From Sneathiella chinensis (GTDB lineage Bacteria; Pseudomonadota; Alphaproteobacteria; Sneathiellales; Sneathiellaceae), in NCBI RefSeq assembly GCF_012720115.1, contig NZ_VNWN01000002.1, forward strand, positions 248,001-312,000: a stretch of DNA of 64,000 nt, given 5' to 3'. Positions 54,359 to 63,577 of this stretch are shown here, piece by piece. Numbering within the stretch: the stretch's first letter is position 1; every line of letters starts with the position of its first letter. Under the pieces are notes generated by a model. The model searched no databases, was not told where the DNA came from, and worked only from the letters and a program-made list of their open reading frames with translations. Both the position numbers and the translations under genes were made by a program.

Positions 54359-55879
54359 ATGGGAGTGTTGCACATGTGGACAGACCGAAACGGGAAAGGA
54401 ACGATCCGAAATCATCTCTGGCGGCGGTTTTGCCGGGATGAATCCGGTGCGATTGTGGTGTATGTGGGTCTGATTGCCATTGTATTGGTCGGGATCGGGG
54501 CCTTGACCCTTGATCTGGGCCGGTTGTTTGTGACGGGAACGGAAACCCAATCCTATGTGGATGCGGCGGCTCTGGCCGGTGCGTATCAACTGGACGGGCA
54601 GGACGGCGCCCGCGCCCGCGCCACGGCGGTGATCAATGACAAGCTGTTCACCAATCGCCAGACCGTGGGCGCCCTTGACAGCAACGATGCCATGCACCCC
54701 ATTACCGTTGATACCATCACGTTCTACAGTTCGCTGGATGGGAATGTTGTGGCCACCGGGGACCGGGATGCCCGCTTTGTCGAGGTCAACGCCTTTTCCA
54801 CGTCCGTGGAAAACAGCCTGATCGGGTTTGTTGGCGGCCCTGCCAACAGCCGGGCCGTGCGTGCGGCCACGGCGGGCAACAAGCAGGTGCTATGTGATAT
54901 TCCCCCGTTGATGATGTGCAATCCGCAGGAAACAGCCAGTTTCAAGGGGTTTACCATTGGTAAGGGGCAGCAGTATATTGCCAAATATTCCGGTCCCGGC
55001 GCGGGCATGGCCCCCGGCACGTTCGGTTTGCTGGACAGTCCCAATTGCGGGCAGGGATCGAAATGTATTGCGGAACTGTTGGCCCATGCCAGCCCGGCCA
55101 GTGGTTGTTACGCCAATACGGTCGATCTTCGCCCCGGACAGGCCAACGGCATTCGGCAGGCCCTGAACACCCGCTTTGATATTTACGAGCAACCCTATTT
55201 TGGTTCCAAGAAGAACGATTCCAATTATCACGCGGCGCTGAACGTGACCAAGGGATATGTCAAGGACGGGCCGGGAAATTCCAAATGCGGCAATATCCGC
55301 CCCTATGATCCGGCGGTGGACCCCACACCGGCCATGAAGATGCCACGCGACAATTGCCTGATGGACGGCACTTGTGAGCGGGTGGGCGATGGCACCTGGA
55401 ACCGGGATTTGTACTGGTCCGTGAACCATCCGGGGCAATCCAAGCCCGCCGATTACGCCAGCATGTCCCGCTATGACATTTACCGCTATGAGCTGGATAA
55501 CAGCATGGTGCCGGACAATGGCCCTTCCGGCGAGAAAGGCGCGCCCACCTGCAATGTGCCTGCCGCTGATCCGTCAGATCGCCGGACCTTCATCATGGCC
55601 GTGGTCAATTGCCTTGAACAGGAAGTCAACGGGAATGAGGAGGATGTGGAAGTTCTCACCTATATGGAGGTGTTCCTGACCGAACCGGTCTCCCTGCCGA
55701 GCGATTCAGGAACCTGCACCAATTCCAATCCCAACGCCGATCCGGACGACGATCCGATTTACACGGAATGCGCCACGGAACTGAACAAGAAGATGGAGTT
55801 TGTGGTCGAGATGATCCGTGAGGTGTCACCGGGCGATCAGGACGGGGTTCTGCACGATATGGTGCAGCTCTATCGATGA
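54359..55879 (+). CDS. tadG: TadG-like pilus assembly protein
   Basis: The 506-residue protein has the TadG N-terminal region: WRRFCRDESGAIVVYVGLIAIVLVGIGALTLDLGRLFV (one membrane helix, about 35-58) followed by TQSYVDAAALAGAYQLDG. The rest is a large exported Cys-rich domain with VLCDIPPLMMCNPQ and GCYANTVDLRPGQANGIRQALNTRFDIYE, typical for alphaproteobacterial TadG. Its stop overlaps the next tadE-like gene by 4 bp. The function is inferred as minor-pilin/adhesion assembly. Confidence 0.88.
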   Translation: MGVLHMWTDRNGKGTIRNHLWRRFCRDESGAIVVYVGLIAIVLVGIGALTLDLGRLFVTGTETQSYVDAAALAGAYQLDGQDGARARATAVINDKLFTNRQTVGALDSNDAMHPITVDTITFYSSLDGNVVATGDRDARFVEVNAFSTSVENSLIGFVGGPANSRAVRAATAGNKQVLCDIPPLMMCNPQETASFKGFTIGKGQQYIAKYSGPGAGMAPGTFGLLDSPNCGQGSKCIAELLAHASPASGCYANTVDLRPGQANGIRQALNTRFDIYEQPYFGSKKNDSNYHAALNVTKGYVKDGPGNSKCGNIRPYDPAVDPTPAMKMPRDNCLMDGTCERVGDGTWNRDLYWSVNHPGQSKPADYASMSRYDIYRYELDNSMVPDNGPSGEKGAPTCNVPAADPSDRRTFIMAVVNCLEQEVNGNEEDVEVLTYMEVFLTEPVSLPSDSGTCTNSNPNADPDDDPIYTECATELNKKMEFVVEMIREVSPGDQDGVLHDMVQLYR

Positions 55880-56439
55880 GGTGGATCATGAAACACAGGC
55901 TGCATAGGGGGATCAACCGGCTTATCCGGTCCACCCGCGGGGTGGCGGCGGTGGAACTGGCCTTGCTGGCCCCGCTTCTACTGATCCTCACTTTCGGGTC
56001 CATTGATGTGGTCCGGGCGCTCCGGGATTATAATATTGTCTCCAAGTCCTTGCGGGACAGCGGGCGTTTTCTGGCCCGTGTTCCCATTGACTGCAGTCAG
56101 GCCGCTGGGTCCCGTATTCCGGCGGGCCTGCAAACCATGGCCCGGCAGATGGCCCTGACCGGAAAGGTGGGGGCCTCGCCTGCGCAGGCGGCAAATCGGC
56201 TGGTGGAATACTGGACCGATGAAAACAGCGTCGCCATTCAGGTGAGTTGTGTGACCAACAGCGATGCCAACAACCTGTGCGGCGGGGTGGGCGAAACCAC
56301 CGCCTGCCGGGGGGATGACCAGATTCCCGTGGTGCAGGTTTCCGCCGATTTTGCCTATGTGGGGACGGGGATATCCCTGCTGCAACTGACCAACATGCGG
56401 ATCCGGGCCAGCCATTCCCAGATGGGGATCAAGGAATGA
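55876..56439 (+). CDS. tadE: TadE-like pseudopilin (first)
   Basis: The 187-residue protein starts at ATG 55876 in the ATGA overlap with tadG (an internal ATG at 55888 is possible). It has the TadE signature RGVAAVELALLAPLLLILTFGSIDVVRAL in the first 50 residues, cleaved by a prepilin peptidase in related proteins. The exported remainder contains four Cys (CSQAAG, SCVTNSDANNLC, TACRG). It overlaps the following tadE gene by 4 bp. Confidence 0.92.
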   Translation: MRWIMKHRLHRGINRLIRSTRGVAAVELALLAPLLLILTFGSIDVVRALRDYNIVSKSLRDSGRFLARVPIDCSQAAGSRIPAGLQTMARQMALTGKVGASPAQAANRLVEYWTDENSVAIQVSCVTNSDANNLCGGVGETTACRGDDQIPVVQVSADFAYVGTGISLLQLTNMRIRASHSQMGIKE

Positions 56440-57068
56440 GGGGGCCGCATCGTCATATCACCGGGTTGCTGCGGGATACGGGCGGGGCTGTGGCCCTTGA
56501 ATTTGCCGTGGTGTTCCTGATCTGTCTGGCCCTGACCCTCGGGATGCTGGACGGGGCGTTGGCCTATTTCCAGTGGATGCGTACGGACAAGGCCCTGCAG
56601 GAAGGCATTCGGACCGCCGTTGTGTCCGATTATGTGCTGACGGACCTTGGGACCTTTGACTGTCATGACAGCAGCACGGCGGATTGGGGGGCGTCCTGTT
56701 CTGGCTCTACCGTCAAGGTGCCGACATCCGTCTGTGTTTCCGATGCGGGGGCCGTCACCTGTACCTGCACCGCCAATTGCGGCGGTGGTGTGGACTTTAG
56801 CAATGTCAACAACGCCGCCTTTGGCGCCATCGTCACCCGGATGCAGGTCTATAACCCGAACCTGACCGCCGATAACCTGACGGTGACCTATACGGATGTG
56901 GGATTGGGGTTTGCCGGGCGGCCGGGAGGGGCGGTTCCGGCGGTCACGCTCAGTATTCGCAATTTTCCCTACGATTTTTACGTGTTGAACGGACTGTTCA
57001 ACCTGCCTCAACTGAATATGCCTGCCATGTCGACCACATTGACGGGTGAAGATCAATCCAGCGGTTAG
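56436..57068 (+). CDS. TadE/TadF-like pseudopilin (second)
   Basis: The 210-residue protein begins with RDTGGAVALEFAVVFLICLALTLGMLDGALAYF, the TadE/TadF transmembrane pseudopilin motif, followed by an exported domain with several Cys pairs (TFDCHDS, GASCSGS, SVCVSDAGAVTCTCTANC). The two tadE-type genes and tadG form a translationally coupled trio between the secretin block and the cytoplasmic ATPases, as in the Caulobacter and Aggregatibacter Tad loci. Confidence 0.9.
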   Translation: MRGPHRHITGLLRDTGGAVALEFAVVFLICLALTLGMLDGALAYFQWMRTDKALQEGIRTAVVSDYVLTDLGTFDCHDSSTADWGASCSGSTVKVPTSVCVSDAGAVTCTCTANCGGGVDFSNVNNAAFGAIVTRMQVYNPNLTADNLTVTYTDVGLGFAGRPGGAVPAVTLSIRNFPYDFYVLNGLFNLPQLNMPAMSTTLTGEDQSSG

Positions 57069-57080
57069 GAGTCTTTTGGA

Positions 57081-58271
57081 ATGGGTAACAGATATACAGT
57101 CAACTCATTGGTGAAATCCCATGATCTCAGCACCGAAATCCTGGGGCATCTTCAACATACCAAGAAATACCGTTGTATCAGCACGGTGGGGGTTCTCGGC
57201 AATCACGTGGCCGACCTTCTGCAGGGGACGGAACGTCAGATCCTGTTGGTGGAAATTGACTTTGACAACGCCCAGGAAATTGATTCGCTGGCCCAGATCA
57301 TCAGTCAGCGGGGCGACAGCCTGTCTGTTGTGGTCACATCGGCAGAGGCCACACTGGAGCGGATCAGGATGCTGATGCGGATCGGCGTTGCCGATTTCCT
57401 GCCGCAGCCGATCACGCAGGAAGAATTGCTGAATGTGGTGGATAATGCGGCCACCCGCCTTGGCCCCAACACCACCTCTCACAGCGGGGATGGCTCTGTC
57501 TTTACCTTCATGAAGGCGGGCGGCGGGTCCGGGGCGACCACGGTCGCCCTGCAAACGGCCTATAGCCTGATGGGGCCGCATCGCAAGAACGGACAAAAAC
57601 GGGTCTGTTATCTGGATTTTGACCTGCAATTCGGGAATGCGACACTGTTTCTGGACCTGCAACAGAAGCATTCCGTGCGGGATGCCATCGAGAATGCGGA
57701 CCGGATGGATGGCGAGTTTCTGAAAGGCATCATGGCCAAGCATTCGTCCGGGCTGTATGTGCTGCCGTCCCCCAACGATATTATCCCGCTGGAGGCCATG
57801 ACACCGCAAATCGCCGAGTTGATCATCAATATTGCCACCGAGGAATTTGATCATGTGGTGGTGGACCTGCCCATGTCGTGGACCATGTGGACGAACACGG
57901 TTCTGGTCAATTCGGACAAGGTTTACCTGATCATGCAATTGTCGGTGAAGGCCATTCGCCAGACCCGGCGCATTCTGGACATGATGGCCGGTCAGGGGCT
58001 GGATGAACAGGCCGTTAGCATCATCGCCAACCGGTTCCAGAAAACGTTCGGCAGCGGCAAGCTGGTCCGGCGCACCGAGGATGCGCTCAATCACCGGATC
58101 GACCATTTCATTGCCAATGATTATGCCATCGTCAGCAAGTCGCAGGACCTTGGCGAACTTATTCCCATGGTCAAGCGCCGCACCGCCATTGAAAAGCAGG
58201 TGGAAAAACTGACCAGATCGGGACTGGACGAGTTGCAAATCCGGATGTCCGCCGCCGTTGGCCCGGCATGA
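57081..58271 (+). CDS. cpaE: TadZ/CpaE-family MinD-like protein
   Basis: Positions the Tad apparatus at the pole. The 396 residues contain an N-terminal receiver-like domain (about 30-125; LLVEIDFDNAQEIDSLA, LMRIGVADFLPQPITQEEL) and a C-terminal MinD/ParA-like ATPase domain (about 140-380) with the deviant Walker A FMKAGGGSGATTVALQTAYSL, DFDLQFGNATLFLDL and VVVDLPMSWTMWT. The TadZ subfamily often lacks a canonical Walker lysine, as seen here. It starts 12 bp after tadE and ends before cpaF. Confidence 0.92.
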   Translation: MGNRYTVNSLVKSHDLSTEILGHLQHTKKYRCISTVGVLGNHVADLLQGTERQILLVEIDFDNAQEIDSLAQIISQRGDSLSVVVTSAEATLERIRMLMRIGVADFLPQPITQEELLNVVDNAATRLGPNTTSHSGDGSVFTFMKAGGGSGATTVALQTAYSLMGPHRKNGQKRVCYLDFDLQFGNATLFLDLQQKHSVRDAIENADRMDGEFLKGIMAKHSSGLYVLPSPNDIIPLEAMTPQIAELIINIATEEFDHVVVDLPMSWTMWTNTVLVNSDKVYLIMQLSVKAIRQTRRILDMMAGQGLDEQAVSIIANRFQKTFGSGKLVRRTEDALNHRIDHFIANDYAIVSKSQDLGELIPMVKRRTAIEKQVEKLTRSGLDELQIRMSAAVGPA

Positions 58272-58320
58272 GACGGAACGGGATGGCAAGGATCTGGATG
58301 GTAAGGAACGGGGTGAAACC

Positions 58321-59745
58321 ATGAATATCTTCAATACGCAAAATCCCGCAGCGGGAGCCGGGACCTTCAGTTTCGAACCGGTGCACAGCGCCCGGCCACT
58401 GGCCCCGAAGCAGAAAAGCGACAAGAAAACCGTCTCGAAAGTGGAGGCCATTGCCCGGAAAAGCACATTTGGCAGCCGGTTTCTGGAAACCAAGGTTCAT
58501 CTGCATCAGCGGCTTCTGGAAATCATGAACCTGAGCGTGATCGACAAGATCCCGGAGGAACAGTTCAAGACCGAGGTGGGGACACTGGTCCGGGAGCTTC
58601 TCAATGAGGAGGAAATCGCCATCAGTTCGCTGGAACGGGAGCAACTGATCGAGGAAATCCTTCATGAGGTGTTGGGGTTGGGACCGCTGGAGCCCTTGCT
58701 TCAGGATGACACCATCGCCGATATTCTGGTGAATACCCACGAGAATGTGTTCGTGGAACGCTATGGCCGGCTGGAACGCACCCCGGTTCGTTTCAAGGAT
58801 GAACGGCATCTGATGCGGATCATTGAAAAAATCGTCATGGGGGTGGGCCGCCGTGTGGATGAATCCCAGCCCATGGTGGATGCGCGCCTTCCCGACGGGT
58901 CCCGCGTCAACGCCATTATTCCCCCCCTGGCCGTGGATGGGCCGTTGCTGTCCATTCGTAAATTCGCCCGCGAGCCGCTGGGGATCGACAAGCTGATCGA
59001 TATCGGGGCCATGACCCGCGAAATGGCCGACCTGGTCTCGGCGGTGGTGAAATGCAAGCTGAACATCATCATTTCCGGCGGTACGGGCAGTGGTAAGACC
59101 ACCATGCTGAATGCCATGTCGTCCTTTATCAGCGACAAGGAACGGATTTTGACCATCGAGGATGCGGCGGAACTGCAACTGCAGCAAACCCATGTGGGCC
59201 GCCTTGAAACCCGCCCCGCCAACGTGGAGGGGAAGGGCGAAATTCGCCAGCGTGAGTTGGTGAAAAACGCTCTGCGTATGCGCCCGGACCGGATTATTGT
59301 CGGCGAGGTGCGCGGCGGGGAGGCCTTTGACATGCTGCAGGCCATGAATACGGGCCATGAAGGCTCCATGACCACCATTCACGCCAACTCGCCCCGGGAT
59401 GCGCTGTCCCGGTTGGAAAATATGGTCAGCATGGCGGAAATGAACCTGCCCCTGCATGTGGTGCGGGCGCAGGTGGCTTCGGCCATTGATGTGGTGGTGC
59501 AGTTGTCCCGCCTTAGCGATGGTAGTCGGCGGATCACAAGCCTGCAGGAAATCACCGGTATGGAAGGGGATGTGATCAGCATGCACGAGATTTTCCGTTT
59601 CCACCGGGTTTCCACGGACGAGGACGGGAATATTCACGGATATTATGTGGCGACCGGTATTCGCCCCAAATTCTGCGAAAATCTGGATGCCATGGGCATC
59701 AACCTGTCCACCGACATCTTCAAACCGAACAAGCGACTGGAATAG
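58321..59745 (+). CDS. cpaF: Tad pilus assembly ATPase TadA/CpaF
   Basis: Hexameric type II/IV secretion ATPase that powers pilus extension (and retraction). I start it at ATG 58321 (MNIFNTQNPAAGAGTFSFEP), giving 474 residues; the frame upstream overlaps cpaE by 14 bp. Visible are the N-terminal DDTIADILVNTHENVFVERYG motif, Walker A GGTGSGKTTMLN (about residue 261), the Asp box ILTIEDAAELQLQQTH, Walker B-like RPDRIIVGEVRGGEAFDML and the His box GHEGSMTTIHANSPRD. A single stop follows within 10 bp of tadB. Confidence 0.97.
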   Translation: MNIFNTQNPAAGAGTFSFEPVHSARPLAPKQKSDKKTVSKVEAIARKSTFGSRFLETKVHLHQRLLEIMNLSVIDKIPEEQFKTEVGTLVRELLNEEEIAISSLEREQLIEEILHEVLGLGPLEPLLQDDTIADILVNTHENVFVERYGRLERTPVRFKDERHLMRIIEKIVMGVGRRVDESQPMVDARLPDGSRVNAIIPPLAVDGPLLSIRKFAREPLGIDKLIDIGAMTREMADLVSAVVKCKLNIIISGGTGSGKTTMLNAMSSFISDKERILTIEDAAELQLQQTHVGRLETRPANVEGKGEIRQRELVKNALRMRPDRIIVGEVRGGEAFDMLQAMNTGHEGSMTTIHANSPRDALSRLENMVSMAEMNLPLHVVRAQVASAIDVVVQLSRLSDGSRRITSLQEITGMEGDVISMHEIFRFHRVSTDEDGNIHGYYVATGIRPKFCENLDAMGINLSTDIFKPNKRLE

Positions 59746-59754
59746 GAGGCTGGC

Positions 59755-60717
59755 ATGGATACCCGATTTCTTATCTTGCTGGGCCTGTTTGTCAGCACGC
59801 TCCTGCTGGTGCAGGGGGGCTATTACTTCTATCTGTCAGTCAAGGGCATACCAGACCAGAAGGTCAACCGCCGCCTGAGCATGAACCGCAGTACCTATTC
59901 CAATGAACAGGTCATGAGCATTCTCAAGCGCGAGCAGGACAGCGGCCTTGCCAGTTTCATCAAGTCCCTGCTGCCCCGGCTTGATGCCCTGATCACTCAT
60001 ACGGGCATGACCATTTCCACCTATCAGATGGTTATGGTCATGATCCTGATCGGGTTTGTCGCGCTGGTCTTGTTTTATGGGTTGCTGGGGGTCAATCTGT
60101 ACGGGACGCTTCTTCTGGCGTTGATAGCGGGGATCGGCGGGCCGATCCTTTACTTGAAATACAGAATGGGCAAGCGGATGCGGAAATTCTCTGACCAGTT
60201 GCCCGATGCGCTGGACCTGATTGTCCGAAGCCTGAAAGCCGGGCATCCCATCAATTCCGCCATGGGGCTGGTGGCCGAGGAAATGGCGGACCCCATTGGC
60301 AGCGAGTTCGGCCTGACCGTGGACGAGATGACCTATGGTAACGACCTTCGGGAGGCCTTGGCCAACCTTGCGGAACGGGTGCCCCATCCGGACCTGAAAT
60401 ATATGGTTGTGACCATTGAAATCCAGCATGCCACCGGGGGTAACCTGGCCGAGGTTCTGACCGGTTTGTCAAAGGTGATGCGGGGCCGGGTGCATATGTT
60501 CAAGCGGATCCGCTCCCTGTCGGCTGAGGGGCGGTTTTCGGCCTATATCGTGACGGTGCTGCCGTTTCTGGTGTTTGGCGGATTGTCCATTCTCAGCCCC
60601 GGGTATTTCTCTGAGGTTCAGGATGATGTGTTGTACTGGCCCATGCTGCTGGGGTCGCTTGGCTTCCTGATGCTGGGGAATTTCATCATGTTCAGGATGG
60701 TCAACTTCAAGGTTTAG
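59755..60717 (+). CDS. tadB: Tad pilus inner-membrane platform protein TadB
   Basis: GspF-like platform subunit, 320 residues, with N-terminal helix FLILLGLFVSTLLLVQGGYYFYL, a cytoplasmic T2SF-type domain (about 150-275; MRKFSDQLPDALDLIVRSLKAGH, VVTIEIQHATGGNLAEVLTGLSKVM) and two C-terminal helices (FSAYIVTVLPFLVFGGL, MLLGSLGFLMLGNFIMFRM). Starts 9 bp after cpaF, with tadC 10 bp downstream. Confidence 0.95.
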   Translation: MDTRFLILLGLFVSTLLLVQGGYYFYLSVKGIPDQKVNRRLSMNRSTYSNEQVMSILKREQDSGLASFIKSLLPRLDALITHTGMTISTYQMVMVMILIGFVALVLFYGLLGVNLYGTLLLALIAGIGGPILYLKYRMGKRMRKFSDQLPDALDLIVRSLKAGHPINSAMGLVAEEMADPIGSEFGLTVDEMTYGNDLREALANLAERVPHPDLKYMVVTIEIQHATGGNLAEVLTGLSKVMRGRVHMFKRIRSLSAEGRFSAYIVTVLPFLVFGGLSILSPGYFSEVQDDVLYWPMLLGSLGFLMLGNFIMFRMVNFKV

Positions 60718-60727
60718 GGGAAGGCCC

Positions 60728-61663
60728 ATGCAATTGCTTACGGACGTGCAGGAACTGATCGGTGCCCATCTGGACATTGTTTTGCTGGTGCTTGTATTTG
60801 TGGTTGTGGCGCTGATCGTGTTCTCGTTAGGGTCCCTGTTCACGGGGGTCGATACGATCGACAAACGGATCCACGGCAAGACGGTGCATGGCGGCCGGTC
60901 CTCGGATTTGGGGTTTTCCAGTCAGGATCATGACAAGATCACCCAGAAGCTGAAAATCGAGGAAAAGGGTGGTTTGCGTCATTCACTGGCCGATGCGGGC
61001 TTCACGGCGGGATATGCGCCGGCGGTGTATAATGTCTCCCAGATTGCCTGTGCCTTTTTGTTCGGCGGGGGGACTTATATTCTTCTCACCATCGCGGCGC
61101 CTGAATTGAAACTGGAACTGATTTTGGCCCTCTGTGCAGGGAATGCGCTGATCGGTTTCATGCTGCCCAATGTGTTTTTGTCCCGGCGCAAGGCCGCCCG
61201 CCTTGTTGAGGTGGAACACAGCTTCCCGGATGCGCTGGACATGCTGCTTGTTAGCATGGAGGCCGGCGCCAGTCTGGACAGTGCGCTGGACCGGGTCGGG
61301 CGTGAAATTGCCCGTGCCCATCCCCTGTTGTCGGAGCATCTTCGGGCCATTGGTCAGGAATTGCGGGCCGGAACCAGCCGCGAGGCCGCGTTCCGCCGGT
61401 TTGCCCAGCGTATCCCGACCGATGATGTACGGTCCTTTGTGGCCCTGTTTGTCCAGACCGACCGTCTGGGAACCAGTGTGGCGCAGGCCCTTCGGGTCCA
61501 TGCCGAGGAAATGCGGGTGAAGCGGGTTCTGCGGGCCGAGGAGAAGGCCCATCAGCTTCCTGTCAAGCTGGCGATCCCGCTGGTGCTGTGTATTTTGCCG
61601 GCCTTGATCGCGGTGATCATGACCCCGGCGATTATTCGTATTGTGCGCAACTTTCTTTTCTGA
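60728..61663 (+). CDS. tadC: Tad pilus inner-membrane platform protein TadC
   Basis: Second GspF-like platform subunit, 311 residues. N-terminal helix DIVLLVLVFVVVALIVFSLGS, then a T2SF domain (about 130-260; VEHSFPDALDMLLVSMEAGASLDSALDRV, FRRFAQRIPTDDVRSFVALFVQ) and a terminal pair of helices including AIPLVLCILPALIAVIMTPAIIRIV. It follows tadB and precedes tadD by 7 bp. Confidence 0.95.
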   Translation: MQLLTDVQELIGAHLDIVLLVLVFVVVALIVFSLGSLFTGVDTIDKRIHGKTVHGGRSSDLGFSSQDHDKITQKLKIEEKGGLRHSLADAGFTAGYAPAVYNVSQIACAFLFGGGTYILLTIAAPELKLELILALCAGNALIGFMLPNVFLSRRKAARLVEVEHSFPDALDMLLVSMEAGASLDSALDRVGREIARAHPLLSEHLRAIGQELRAGTSREAAFRRFAQRIPTDDVRSFVALFVQTDRLGTSVAQALRVHAEEMRVKRVLRAEEKAHQLPVKLAIPLVLCILPALIAVIMTPAIIRIVRNFLF

Positions 61664-61670
61664 GCAGGAG

Positions 61671-62345
61671 ATGAACATGCTGGAACTGAAACTGATGCTG
61701 AGAACCATAGGCTGCCTTGGGCTGCTCGGGCTTGCGGCCTGTGCGGGCCTTCCCACCGAGAGAGAGGCCAGTTTGGATCAGGGGGAGGAGCCGTCGGGCT
61801 ATTACGAGCGGGGGAAATATTATCTTGGCAAAGGCTATAACGGACTGGCCCTGAACCAGTTCACGCTGGCCTTGCGGGAAAATCCCGGCCATATCCCGAT
61901 CCTGAATGCGGCGGCCATTACCTATCAGCGCCTGCAACGACCGGACATGGCAGAGGAGATTTTCCGAAAAGCCCTGTTGCTGGATCCAACCTCGGCCCAG
62001 ACCCTGAATAATGTGGGCTATTTCCACCTGACGGAGGGGGACCCCCGCGAGGCCCTGAAGTTCTTCGAGGCCGCCAGCGAGCATGAGGGCTATGGCGATA
62101 TTGCCCGGTCAAACATGGCGCGGGCCACGCTTGCCCTTGAAAATGAGGCAAGGGTCATGCAAGCTTCCTTAAGCAGTGTCGAAGCGGTGCCCGTTGAGGC
62201 CCGGTTTCTGGAGAATGTCAGTCTGGAGCGGATGTCGCATTCCGTTTACATGCTGAATACCAAACGGAACCCGGTTTTCGAGAATGCAGTGGTCCATCTG
62301 AAGCTGGACCCCCGCCTGATCGTACGGAGCGCCTATATGGAGTAA
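61671..62345 (+). CDS. tadD: TPR lipoprotein TadD
   Basis: Outer-membrane-associated lipoprotein of the Tad system. I start it at ATG 61671 (MNMLELKLMLRTIGCLG), preceded by GCAGGAG; 224 residues. The lipobox is LLGLAAC (Cys at about 24). TPR repeats follow (YYLGKGYNGLALNQFTLALRENPGHIPILNAAAITYQRL, EEIFRKALLLDPTSAQTLNNVGYFHLTEGDPREALKFFE). TadD is required for secretin stability in related systems. Confidence 0.92.
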   Translation: MNMLELKLMLRTIGCLGLLGLAACAGLPTEREASLDQGEEPSGYYERGKYYLGKGYNGLALNQFTLALRENPGHIPILNAAAITYQRLQRPDMAEEIFRKALLLDPTSAQTLNNVGYFHLTEGDPREALKFFEAASEHEGYGDIARSNMARATLALENEARVMQASLSSVEAVPVEARFLENVSLERMSHSVYMLNTKRNPVFENAVVHLKLDPRLIVRSAYME

Positions 62346-62388
62346 CGGCGTGATCATGTCTGATGGCCGTCATTAAAAGGGATTGCGT

Positions 62389-63360
62389 ATGTTGTTGAAT
62401 ATCCTGAACAAAACATCTTTTGTCCCCGTTGTTGTCCTGACCGGTTCCCTGTTGAGCGGTTGCGCTTCATTGGGGGGAGGCAATAGCGCGAGTGATCCGG
62501 AAGGAACACTGGCCGCCCGCCTGATCCAGCCCGAACGGGCGCAAAAGGAAACCCAGCAGGCGTTGCAAACCGGTGATCTTGCGCTTCAGGCGGAACGGTA
62601 TCTGGAAGCGGAAACCCTGTATCGGCGCGCATTGGAATTGCAACCGGATAATGTCCATGCCCGCTTTGGCATGGGCGAGGTGTTTTTGGCAACGGATCGG
62701 GCCAGCAAGGCCTTGGGAGTGTTCAACGGCCTGATCCCGGACGAGGAATTGGGGGCCCGCGCCCTGCAGGGAAGTGGTTTGGCCTCCCTTGCCATCCGGG
62801 ATCTGGAACAGGCAAGGGTGCAACTGGAAAAGGCCACGGCCATGGATGCAAATCTGTGGCGGGCGTGGAACGGGCTTGGGATTGTGTATGACGCGGCGCA
62901 GGAATTTGCGATGGCTGGCAAGGCCTATGAAATGGCCATCGCCGTCAATCCGGGCAACGGCGTACTGCATAACAATTTCGGCATGTCCCTGATGTCGCAG
63001 GGGGAGTATGTGCAGGCGGAGCAGCAGTTTATTATGGCCTTGCGGCAGAATTCCGGTCTTCAGATTGCCGAGACCAATTTACGATTTGCGTTGGCATGGC
63101 AGGGCCGGTATCTGGATGCGCTGTCCGGCCTGAAAGAGGAGCAATGGCCGGAGGCCCTCAACAATGTGGGCTTTATCGCCTTGCAGCGGGAAGATCTGGT
63201 ACAGGCGGAAGCCTATCTGATCAGGGCCATTGAACTCAGCCCGAGTTTTCATACGGCAGCCCACCGAAATTTGCGCACCCTGCATGAAACCTATCCCGAT
63301 TTCCGGGGCGGAAGTGACCGGGCCATGGTGTACCCCGCGACCCAGCCCCGCCCGCAATAG
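62389..63360 (+). CDS. Second TadD-like TPR lipoprotein
   Basis: I start it at ATG 62389 (MLLNILNKTSFVPVVVLTG), with an AAAAGGGA ribosome-binding site; the TTG at 62383 is also possible. The 323 residues carry a lipoprotein signal with lipobox LLSGC (Cys at about 25), a short Gly/Ser linker and about seven TPR units (LETLYRRALELQPDNVHARFGMGEVFLATDRASKALGVF, AYEMAIAVNPGNGVLHNNFGMSLM). It is 43 bp downstream of tadD. It looks like a duplicate of the TadD function; possibly a scaffold for the secretin pair. Confidence 0.88.
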   Translation: MLLNILNKTSFVPVVVLTGSLLSGCASLGGGNSASDPEGTLAARLIQPERAQKETQQALQTGDLALQAERYLEAETLYRRALELQPDNVHARFGMGEVFLATDRASKALGVFNGLIPDEELGARALQGSGLASLAIRDLEQARVQLEKATAMDANLWRAWNGLGIVYDAAQEFAMAGKAYEMAIAVNPGNGVLHNNFGMSLMSQGEYVQAEQQFIMALRQNSGLQIAETNLRFALAWQGRYLDALSGLKEEQWPEALNNVGFIALQREDLVQAEAYLIRAIELSPSFHTAAHRNLRTLHETYPDFRGGSDRAMVYPATQPRPQ

Positions 63361-63577
63361 AAACACGGCCGGGTTGCTTGCCGGTTGTGGTGGGATGAAA
63401 AGCCGTCCTATACTGTTCGGGAGGGCATGAGCAGGCCTGCCAAAGCGCTGGTTTCAACCGGAACCGGGTTTATCCAGACGGACATTTTCCCTGGGTCTAT
63501 GGACCCACGCTGTCCCGCGGCGGGAAGGCTCCCCCTGTTTGCTGTGACCGATAAAAAACAACAAGAAAGGCCAGAAA

